DNA of 64,000 nucleotides, from positions 62,001 to 126,000 of the forward strand of contig JAGKWW010000003.1 of NCBI GenBank assembly GCA_021151665.1, given 5' to 3'. Origin of the DNA: Flavobacteriaceae bacterium. Its GTDB lineage: Bacteria; Bacteroidota; Bacteroidia; Flavobacteriales; Flavobacteriaceae. The translations under genes and the position numbers were made by a program. The notes under the pieces are model-generated. The model was not told where the DNA came from, did no database searches, and saw only the letters and a list, made by a program, of their open reading frames with translations. Of the stretch, positions 25,625 through 31,999 are shown piece by piece (the stretch's first letter is position 1; the number at the start of each line of letters is the position of its first letter).

Positions 25625-26812
25625 TTACCGCCCGGCAAGGATATCATCCATAACTTCAAGAATAATGCCACATCCTTCCCTTATCTCATCTTCAGAGATG
25701 GTGAGCGGTGGCGTGATGCGTATTGCCTTTCCTTCAAACAGCAGCCAGAACAATATCAGGCCTCTCTCGTGGCAGCGAAGTATCACTTTATCGGTTATCA
25801 CAGCGTCTTTGGTCATTGCCGCAAGCATCAGTCCGCGGCCGCGTACTTCGTCAATCAGCGGGTGGACGAGCAGTTCGCGGAACAGCTTTTCTTTCTCCAG
25901 CGCCTGCGCCATTATGTCAGATTCGGTTATCTCCTGTAGTGTAGCCAGGCACGCCGCAGCAATTACGGGGTGACCTCCAAAAGTAGTTATGTGGCCCAGC
26001 TTAGGGTCATGGCTCAGCAGCTCCATCATTTCGGGCGATGCGGTAAACGCGCCTACAGGCATTCCGCCGCCCATGCCTTTGCCCATTATCACCACATCGG
26101 GTACTACATCATAATTCTCAAACCCAAATAATTTTCCGGTTCGTCCGAAGCCAGGCTGTATCTCGTCGAGTATCATTATGGCACCAACTTCGTCGCACCG
26201 CTCGCGGACCTTCATTAAAAATCCATTTTCCGGCTCAATGAAGCCCGCACCACCCTGAATAGTTTCAAGGATAATCCCGGCAGTTTTCGTGGTTATTTTC
26301 TTTAGGTCTTCTTCGTTGTTGAACGTAATAAAATCTACATCGGGCACCAGCGGGCGGAAAATGCGCTTGCGCTCCTCAAATCCCATAACGCTCATAGAGC
26401 CCATGGTATTGCCGTGGTACGCGAAATTGCAGGAGATAAGCTGGCTCCTTCCCGTAACACGGCGTGCCAGTTTCAGTGCGCCTTCGGTGGCTTCTGTACC
26501 GCTGTTGGTCAGGTAGGTCATGCTTAGCTTTTCGGGCATGTGCTGTGCCAACAGGCGGCAGAATTCCACCGCCGGATCCTGGGCATATTCCCCATACACC
26601 ATTACGTGCGAGTATTTGTCGAGCTGGTCTTTAATGGCCTGATTGACGCGCGGATGCCCATGCCCAAGGCTTGTAGCCGAAACACCGGCAACGAAATCAA
26701 GGTAAGGCTTATTGTTGGTATCGTAGATGTAGCTCCCTTTGGCGTGCGAGACTTCAAGCCCCAAAGGGTGGCGCGAGGTAGGCGCCTGGTATTTTAAAAA
26801 ATCGGTAAACAT
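25625..26812 (-). CDS. Class III PLP-dependent aminotransferase (acetylornithine/ornithine aminotransferase-like)
   Basis: A 395-aa fold-type I enzyme. YLDFVAGVSATSLGHGHPRV is the N-terminal family motif, LTNSGTEATEGALKLARRVTGR binds the phosphate of PLP, MILDEIQPGFGRTGKLFGFE carries the PLP-contacting Asp, and MGKGMGGGMPVGAF has the Schiff-base Lys. The last domain (GLILFWLLFEGKAIRITPPLTIS) is typical. The amino-group donor is not decided by sequence; it could be acetylornithine, ornithine, 4-aminobutyrate or diaminopimelate-derived. It lies downstream of the OstA-like gene, with a heptad-repeat gap of 63 bp. Confidence 0.85.
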   Translation of the reverse strand: MFTDFLKYQAPTSRHPLGLEVSHAKGSYIYDTNNKPYLDFVAGVSATSLGHGHPRVNQAIKDQLDKYSHVMVYGEYAQDPAVEFCRLLAQHMPEKLSMTYLTNSGTEATEGALKLARRVTGRSQLISCNFAYHGNTMGSMSVMGFEERKRIFRPLVPDVDFITFNNEEDLKKITTKTAGIILETIQGGAGFIEPENGFLMKVRERCDEVGAIMILDEIQPGFGRTGKLFGFENYDVVPDVVIMGKGMGGGMPVGAFTASPEMMELLSHDPKLGHITTFGGHPVIAAACLATLQEITESDIMAQALEKEKLFRELLVHPLIDEVRGRGLMLAAMTKDAVITDKVILRCHERGLILFWLLFEGKAIRITPPLTISEDEIREGCGIILEVMDDILAGR

Positions 26813-26819
26813 TTTTTTG

Positions 26820-26880
26820 AGCTGTTAGCTTGTAGCGATCAGCGGTCAGCCAATCTAAAATCTGAAATCTGAAATCTAAC
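26820..26880. repeat. 7-bp-phased degenerate tandem repeat
   Basis: The short gap splits cleanly into heptads: gctgtta, gcttgta, gcgatca, gcggtca, gccaatc, taaaatc, tgaaatc, tgaaatc, taactc. It reaches the stop codon of the OstA-like gene. The phasing matches arrays at 8.3 and 31.9 kb. Confidence 0.6.
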
Positions 26881-28525
26881 TCTTCTTATCGTACTCGAGT
26901 GTTTCCTTACGGGGTTCAAGCGGCTTGTCCTCTTTAACGGCCTCTTTCTTGCCTTCCTTCAGGATCTTCTCGTGAAGTTCTTTCTCATCCGGCGGGAAAA
27001 TGTCTTCTTTGGTACGGATACGCTCATCGCCACGCCACACAAACCCACGCAGCTTGCGCACGTTTTGCGGCAGTTCGGCATCAGGGTAGGAGGTGCTTTC
27101 TATATTGGTATAGCTTGTCACGGTCTGTATCTTATTGTCTTCCAGCTCGAGGTGTATTTTGCTGCTCACGCCTTTGTCTATCCCCGTCAGTACATTATCC
27201 TCGTCATACATGTAGTAGATCTTCTCGGTATTCTTGACCAGGTCGAGCTCGCTAAGCTTGTTATTTCGAAACTTCCCGTACAGGTTCATGCCCTTGATCT
27301 GGTTATAACCCGTACCAAGTGTATCCTTCTGGATGATGAAAGCGTTATTAAGTACTTTGATCGAATCAACCTGCTTTGTAACATTGTTCGATATAATGTG
27401 CATCACATCGCCCGTTAGCTGGCTCTCGCCATTCCACATCACCGGTTTGCCTATGAGCTTCGTCAGCCCCTTTGCCTCATCGGAATGGATCGAGTCGCAC
27501 TTGCCGCTCATGTCGATTTTGTAAAAGCGCGCGTTAGGGTAACCCCTCACGATCCGGCTGCCCGGCTTACCGGTAATCACCATTTTTTTGGCGTGGGTAA
27601 AAAGGGAATCCTTCTCTACAAGCGTTGCCACCAAGGCATGTTTGGTCATGATAAGAGAATCTTTTGCCCGAAACACTTCGGCGTAATGGCCTGTCGCTTT
27701 GTATTTGTTCACGGTATCGACAACGCTCACATTTCGCGTGGCAGAGGAGTAGTCTTTATTCCGGTCATAAAACATCTCATCGCCGCGTATCGTCCGGGTT
27801 TCATACTGAATGTACGAGTTGGTATACAATCGCGCGAGATTCTTTTTGGTGTCGTAAAATCCTTTTTCTGTATAGATGTAATCCTTTTTGCTGGTAATAG
27901 TACTCGGGCCGAAAACATACGCATGGCCGGAATTGGTATAGTAGTCGAGGTGGTTCGATTTCAGCAGATACTTCGGGTTGGTCAGCGTTACCGCGGTGCG
28001 GAATTCATACTTTCGTTCGGCCAGCTTATAACGTCCAGCCTTGCTTACCAGTGTATTTTCGCGGTTCACAATAGTTCCTCCCGAATTATAGTAAGCCTGC
28101 TGAATGGAACGGTCAAAGTAGATGGTGTCGGTTGTAAGGGTCATATCAGGAGAGCGCATATTTACACCGCCCGTGGCATAAGCAAACTGCCTGTCGCCAT
28201 TGTACTCGGCGTAGCGGCTGTTCATGAAAATGGTATCGCCCTGGTTCATCTGCACGTTACCGAAAGCCTTTACGTAATTCTCCGCCTGAAAGTGGTAGGC
28301 CTTGTTGCAGGACATCCGAACCCCGTTATGCACGATGCGTACATTGCCGGTAAATACGATGGCCCCGGGCACCTCCGTCTGTGAGATGTCGGTAAAGTCG
28401 GTATGCTCAATAATGATGTTGGAGCGCTGTTGTGCGGGTTGCGCGACAGGCTTGCCCTTTGGCTTTACCTGTGCCGATGCCGCAATGCACATCACGCTTA
28501 TAATGAACAGCAATAGCTTTTTCAA
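26876..28525 (-). CDS. OstA/LptA-like periplasmic protein
   Basis: A 549-aa protein with signal peptide (MKKLLLFIISVMCIAASAQ). Repeated LptA/OstA_N type beta-jellyroll strands run through it, e.g. GAIVFTGNVRIVHNGVRMSCNKAYH, KAFGNVQMNQGDTIFMNSRYAEYN and MTLTTDTIYFDRSIQQAYYNSGG. A charged Lys/Glu tail closes it. Members bind lipopolysaccharide and bridge the periplasm; in Bacteroidota this long form is usually annotated 'OstA-like'. It starts with TTG (28525-28523); no ATG fits the signal peptide. A TAAATTTG box lies 18 bp upstream. Confidence 0.85.
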   Translation of the reverse strand: MKKLLLFIISVMCIAASAQVKPKGKPVAQPAQQRSNIIIEHTDFTDISQTEVPGAIVFTGNVRIVHNGVRMSCNKAYHFQAENYVKAFGNVQMNQGDTIFMNSRYAEYNGDRQFAYATGGVNMRSPDMTLTTDTIYFDRSIQQAYYNSGGTIVNRENTLVSKAGRYKLAERKYEFRTAVTLTNPKYLLKSNHLDYYTNSGHAYVFGPSTITSKKDYIYTEKGFYDTKKNLARLYTNSYIQYETRTIRGDEMFYDRNKDYSSATRNVSVVDTVNKYKATGHYAEVFRAKDSLIMTKHALVATLVEKDSLFTHAKKMVITGKPGSRIVRGYPNARFYKIDMSGKCDSIHSDEAKGLTKLIGKPVMWNGESQLTGDVMHIISNNVTKQVDSIKVLNNAFIIQKDTLGTGYNQIKGMNLYGKFRNNKLSELDLVKNTEKIYYMYDEDNVLTGIDKGVSSKIHLELEDNKIQTVTSYTNIESTSYPDAELPQNVRKLRGFVWRGDERIRTKEDIFPPDEKELHEKILKEGKKEAVKEDKPLEPRKETLEYDKKS

Positions 28526-28543
28526 TGCAAAATTAATTTAGTG

Positions 28544-28551
28544 CAAATTTA
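28544..28551 (-). promoter_or_regulatory. -7 box TAAATTTG for the OstA-like gene
   Basis: Perfect TAnnTTTG on the minus strand, 18 bp before the TTG start at 28525. A possible -33 TTG (28568-28566) is only 14 bp away, shorter than usual. Confidence 0.4.
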
Positions 28552-28580
28552 GGTAAAAAAGGTAACAATGAATGTGCCAT

Positions 28581-29030
28581 TTATTGCTTATGCAATTCAG
28601 AAGGAATGTGTAGCGTTACCGATTTGATAAACTCATCATATTCCTCCGCAAACGTCTTTGTCTTGTGGTGTTCTTCCTGAGTTGAAATATAATTTCTGAC
28701 TTTGGAAACAGCCGATGGCGAAACCGATACGGCAAAATAATCATTTTGCCATTCGAACTTTTGATTGCAGAGATTGTTCTTATTTATCCAGAACGAGCTT
28801 TCTCCTTTGATAAACTGAATAGTTTTACTGAGTGGCTGTTCAGACCCTAATGATAATAAAATATGGCAATGATCCGAATATCCATTTACGAAATCGATAA
28901 ATATACCTTTTTCAGTCGCATTTTGGAGAATATGTTTCCACACGGTTCTGCGGAGTTCGGGTGTGTCTAGAAATGGAAAACGATTCTTTGTTGAAAAAAC
29001 AATATGCAAATACAGATGTAGGTAAGGCAT
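28581..29030 (-). CDS. REP-associated tyrosine transposase / IS200-like Y1 transposase (RAYT)
   Basis: A 149-aa single-domain HUH-Y1 endonuclease. HLYLHIVFSTKNRFPFL is the family N-terminus. YSDHCHILLSL contains the HUH pair (His-Cys-His, residues 54-56), and VRNYISTQEEHHK carries the nucleophilic Tyr (about residue 114) followed by the Q-x-x-H-H motif. The start at 29030 (MPYLHLY) is taken over the TTG at 29048. No IS200-type flanking ends or second gene are seen; instead an array of palindromes starts 35 bp upstream of the gene. That arrangement is typical of RAYTs, which recognise and mobilise REP elements. Likely a domesticated single-copy transposase. Confidence 0.88.
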   Translation of the reverse strand: MPYLHLYLHIVFSTKNRFPFLDTPELRRTVWKHILQNATEKGIFIDFVNGYSDHCHILLSLGSEQPLSKTIQFIKGESSFWINKNNLCNQKFEWQNDYFAVSVSPSAVSKVRNYISTQEEHHKTKTFAEEYDEFIKSVTLHIPSELHKQ

Positions 29031-29170
29031 TAGTTGGTTTTTGTGCAATATAATAATTTTCTTATTTGGCTAAAGCCTTTCCGGTTACTACTTCTTAACC
29101 TCCGGCTTCAGCCGGAGACAAATGATCAAGGATTATCTGTATTTTTCGCAATAATTGCCATTGCCTGAAG

Positions 29171-29304
29171 GATAAATTGCCCCTGGCTTCAGCCAAGGGT
29201 TCATAAATTTATATAAAAAAGGCTTTAGCCAAATTTTTTATTTCGGCTAAAGCCCTTTTTTATTACCCTTAATTCCTCCGGCTGAAGCCGGAGGCAAATG
29301 ATCA
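29171..29304. repeat. Composite REP module, copy 1
   Basis: Order: inverted tail GATAAATTGCC, CCCTGGC hairpin, spacer, AAAAAAGGCTTTAGCC ... GGCTAAAGCCCTTTTTT hairpin, spacer, CCTCCGGC hairpin, tail GGCAAATGATCA. Copy 2 has the same order. The middle hairpin, with a run of A and then of T, could also terminate transcription in both directions. Confidence 0.75.
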
Positions 29305-29425
29305 CAAACTGCTGCAGCCAAACTGATTTGAAACTTAATGATTTGTCTTGGTCTTCCGCCTTATGGGTTAAGAATAATTTGCCCCCTTGCTTCCACATGA
29401 TTTGCCCCTGGCTTCAGCCCTCCTA

Positions 29426-29555
29426 CATGATTTGCCCCTGGCTTCAGCCAGGGGTCATAGGATTTATCAAAAAAGGCTTTAGCCAAAATTATTGTTTGGC
29501 TAAAGCCTATCCGTTATTGCTTCTTGCATCGGCTAAAGCCGGAGGCAAATTATCC
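29426..29555. repeat. Composite REP module, copy 2
   Basis: Same layout as the module at 29171: CATGATTTGCC tail, perfect CCCCTGGC hairpin, AGGCTTTAGCCAAA / TTTGGCTAAAGCCT hairpin, then a half-palindrome CGGCTAAAGCCGGAGG and the tail GGCAAATTATC. Direct orientation relative to copy 1. Confidence 0.75.
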
Positions 29556-29652
29556 GGATGCTATTATGATTGTAATTAACATATCTGTTCAGCTCGGATA
29601 TTCTGTATACCCTAAGATGATTTGCCCCTGGCTTCAGCCAGGGGCAATATAA

Positions 29653-30924
29653 TTACCTCATAATAGTCTGTGTCCTGTCGGGCCCGACAGATACCACTTT
29701 GATAGGCACTTCAAGTTCCTTCTCAATGAATTCGATATAGTCCTTTAGTTCAGCGGGAAGCTGGTCAAAGTTGTTCATACCGGTAAGGTCGGCGCCCCAG
29801 CCTTTCATCTCCACATATACCGGTTTTACATTTTCCGGCTCGATATTGTAGGGCAGGTGGTCTATCTGTTCACCTTTATATTCGTAAGCGGTGCATACCT
29901 TCAGGGTTTCAAAACCGGAAAGCACATCGCCCTTCATCATGTACAATTGGGTTACGCCATTCACCTCCACAGCATACTTAAGTGCCACCAGGTCCAGCCA
30001 TCCGCAACGCCTCGCACGCCCGGTAACCGACCCAAACTCATTACCAACCCTTGCCATCGTGGCGCCGTCTTCGTCAAACAGCTCGGTAGGGAAGGGGCCA
30101 CTGCCCACGCGGGTAGCATAAGCCTTAAATATCCCGAACACATCTTTTACGCGGTTCGGTGCAATGCCAAGCCCTGTGCAGGCTCCGGCAGCTGTCGTGT
30201 TAGATGAAGTTACAAACGGGTAGGTGCCGAAGTCAATGTCTAGTAGCGACCCCTGGGCACCCTCGGCCAGTATCGACTTGCCTTCTTTAAGTGCACGGTT
30301 CAGGTAGTCTTCACTGTCGATGAAGGTAAGCTGCTGCAGCACTTTAACGGCCGCGAAGAATTCTTCTTCAAGCTCCTCAAGGTCGTATTCTAGCGATACA
30401 TTGTAGAAATCGATCATCGCCACGTGCTTCTCGGCAAGTGAGCGGTAGCGCTCTTTAAAGTCGCTAAGTTCGATATCGCCAACGCGCAGGCCGTTACGCC
30501 CTGTTTTATCCATGTAGGTCGGACCTATTCCTTTGAGGGTCGACCCGATCTTAGCCTTGCCTTTGGAGGCTTCCGATGCGGCATCAAGCAGGCGGTGGGT
30601 AGGGAGTATCAGGTGGGCTTTGCGCGAAATGAGCAGGCGCGACTTAATGTCAATGTTGAACTTCTCCAGGCCTTCCAGCTCTTTCTGGAAAACGACCGGA
30701 TCCATCACTACGCCGTTGCCTATAATGTTGATTGAATTCTGGTGGAAAATCCCAGAAGGCACGGTACGCAAAACGTGCTTAATACCGTCAAATTCCAACG
30801 TATGGCCGGCGTTAGGCCCACCCTGAAAACGTGCGATAATATCGTATTGTGAAGTGAGTACATCGACGATCTTGCCTTTGCCTTCGTCGCCCCATTGCAA
30901 TCCGAGTAACAGGTCTACTGTCAT
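29653..30924 (-). CDS. purA: Adenylosuccinate synthetase
   Basis: A 423-aa GTP-dependent enzyme that joins IMP and aspartate in AMP synthesis. VDLLLGLQWGDEGKGKIVD is the P-loop hallmark with the catalytic Asp, ARFQGGPNAGHT carries the catalytic His, and GSTLKGIGPTYMDKTGRNGLR and TSSNTTAAGACTGLGI are further signatures. ARRCGWLDLVALKYA and the C-terminal SVGPDRTQTI complete the family pattern. Preceded by a CA-rich, unstructured leader and no Shine-Dalgarno. The last palindrome of the REP array ends 6 bp from its stop. Confidence 0.98.
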   Translation of the reverse strand: MTVDLLLGLQWGDEGKGKIVDVLTSQYDIIARFQGGPNAGHTLEFDGIKHVLRTVPSGIFHQNSINIIGNGVVMDPVVFQKELEGLEKFNIDIKSRLLISRKAHLILPTHRLLDAASEASKGKAKIGSTLKGIGPTYMDKTGRNGLRVGDIELSDFKERYRSLAEKHVAMIDFYNVSLEYDLEELEEEFFAAVKVLQQLTFIDSEDYLNRALKEGKSILAEGAQGSLLDIDFGTYPFVTSSNTTAAGACTGLGIAPNRVKDVFGIFKAYATRVGSGPFPTELFDEDGATMARVGNEFGSVTGRARRCGWLDLVALKYAVEVNGVTQLYMMKGDVLSGFETLKVCTAYEYKGEQIDHLPYNIEPENVKPVYVEMKGWGADLTGMNNFDQLPAELKDYIEFIEKELEVPIKVVSVGPDRTQTIMR

Positions 30925-30988
30925 TGTGTTGTGTGTTTAGTTGTGTTATTTGATATTTTAAATCACTGTCAATTTAATAGATTTGTAA

Positions 30989-31234
30989 TTAATCTTCTTG
31001 TTCATAAATTCCCCAAACCAAATTTGAAAATTCGCCTGCAGCAAAATAGATTTCAAATTTTCCTACCTGATATATTTCAAAAGTGTAGGGGCGTTTATAA
31101 ATCGGATCTTCAATATTTATTCGTTTACCGATTTTGCCCCACTCAAAGTTCCAGATATTATTGCCCTGCATAAAATAAGCTTCCCCATCAATAATTGCCT
31201 TTTTAAATAACCACTGTTTTTCCTGGTCGAACAT
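30989..31234 (-). CDS. Hypothetical protein, small soluble
   Basis: An 81-aa protein starting MFDQEKQWLFKKAIIDGEAYF. It is rich in aromatic residues and predicted beta-strands (NIWNFEWGKIGKRINIED, YTFEIYQVGKFEIYFAAGE) and ends in an acidic tail. The upstream frame is open to 31273, but the ATG at 31234 gives a normal start. No family recognised. It lies between Fur and purA, upstream of purA on the same strand. Confidence 0.55.
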   Translation of the reverse strand: MFDQEKQWLFKKAIIDGEAYFMQGNNIWNFEWGKIGKRINIEDPIYKRPYTFEIYQVGKFEIYFAAGEFSNLVWGIYEQED

Positions 31235-31302
31235 GTTTAAATAAGATATTATATATGATTCGAAGGGTAGCAATTATATTATTGATTAGAAAATCTGTTG
31301 CG

Positions 31303-31340
31303 AATAAAAAGAAAAAACCAATCCGTTGCGGGGTTGGTTT
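31303..31340 (-). terminator. Intrinsic terminator of the Fur gene
   Basis: Minus strand: 10-bp stem AAACCAACCC / GGATTGGTTT (one G-T pair), loop CGCAAC, then TTTTTTCTTTTT. It starts 8 bp past the Fur-family stop. Confidence 0.8.
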
Positions 31341-31348
31341 GCTTGCTG

Positions 31349-31813
31349 TTACGCTTGTTCCTGGTTTTCGGCAGCAGGCACTTTCCTGTGGCCGTAAAGG
31401 TAAAGAGAATGGTTGTGAATTTCAATGCCGAATATCTCTTCGATGGTTTTTTTTATCGACTGGATCCGCGGGTCGCAAAACTCGATCACCTCTCCGGTAT
31501 CCGTCATAATGATGTGGTCGTGCTGCTTATCAAAATACGACTTCTCGTAATGGCTTTGGTTTTGGCCAAACTGGTGGCGGCGCACCAGCCCGCAGTCCAG
31601 CAGCAGCTCTATGGTGTTGTAGAGCGTAGCGCGGCTAACGCGGTAGTTCTTGTTCTTCATCTTGATATACAGCGACTCAATGTCAAAATGCTCCTGGCTG
31701 TTGTATATCTCCTGAAGTATCGCGTAGCGTTCGGGGGTTTTGCGGTGGCCTTTATCTTCCAGGAATTTTGTAAAAACATTTTTTACAATTTCCTGGTTCT
31801 TATTGTTTTCCAT
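31349..31813 (-). CDS. Fur-family transcriptional regulator
   Basis: A 154-aa repressor-type protein. The winged-helix domain spans about 8-90 (HRKTPERYAILQEIY; YRVSRATLYNTIELLLDCGLV, the recognition helix). The dimer/metal domain has HFDIESLYIKM, EKSYFDKQHDHIIMTDTGEVIEFCD (with the regulatory H-D-H cluster) and a late His-rich HNHSLYLYGH. The two CxxC pairs that bind structural zinc in Fur, PerR and Zur are absent; only two isolated Cys remain. It is therefore a Fur paralogue without the classic zinc site, and the sensed signal (iron, peroxide or zinc) is open. Followed by its own terminator. Confidence 0.88.
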   Translation of the reverse strand: MENNKNQEIVKNVFTKFLEDKGHRKTPERYAILQEIYNSQEHFDIESLYIKMKNKNYRVSRATLYNTIELLLDCGLVRRHQFGQNQSHYEKSYFDKQHDHIIMTDTGEVIEFCDPRIQSIKKTIEEIFGIEIHNHSLYLYGHRKVPAAENQEQA

Positions 31814-31856
31814 AAAATCATTCTCAATAACCGCAAAGATAATCCAAAAATTTCAG

Positions 31857-31999
31857 TTAACTGTTAATTCAGCAGTTAGTGTTCGATAGTCAGTGCTCAT
31901 TGCTCAATGTTCAGTAGTCAGTGCTCAGTAATCAGTGCTCAGTCTATCATCTGGCAGTCTAAATTCTAACAGTCCAAATTCTAACAGTCTAACAGTCTA
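31857..31999. repeat. 7-bp-phased degenerate tandem repeat
   Basis: The gap between the Rel and Fur genes reads as heptads: agtcagt, gctcatt, gctcaat, gttcagt, agtcagt, gctcagt, aatcagt, gctcagt, ctatcat, ctggcag, tctaaat, tctaaca, gtccaaa, ttctaac, agtctaa. It runs directly into the rel stop codon. No promoter or gene seen within. Confidence 0.65.

Larger units (their letters stand above)
29065..29647. repeat. REP/BIME-like palindrome array next to the RAYT gene
   Basis: About 0.58 kb without a gene, filled with imperfect palindromes built on GGCTTCAGCC, GGCTGAAGCC, GGCTTTAGCC and GGCTAAAGCC. Strong hairpins: CTCCGGC-ttca-GCCGGAG (29100-29117), CCTCCGGC-tgaa-GCCGGAGG (29275-29294), CCCCTGGC-ttca-GCCAGGGG (29435-29454 and 29625-29644) and a 14-bp stem at 29474-29508. 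Asymmetric tails (GGAGGCAAATGATC or inverse GATGATTTGCCCC) give each an orientation. A 30-bp unit is partly tandem at 29378-29454. Confidence 0.85.

Noticed and set aside
27485..28384. 299-codon plus-strand frame antisense to the OstA-like gene
   Set aside because: No start-region signals or known motif; sense gene has a signal peptide and repeated OstA strands.
29298..29579. Open frame of 93 codons on the plus strand across the palindrome array
   Set aside because: It is built from REP-like repeats (translating repeated units of CPWLQPS type) and has no promoter or family match, so it is a chance frame in repeats.
29065..29647. CRISPR or IS200 ends
   Set aside because: Palindromes of several types with variable spacing, and flanking hairpins on one side of the transposase only; fits REP better than either.
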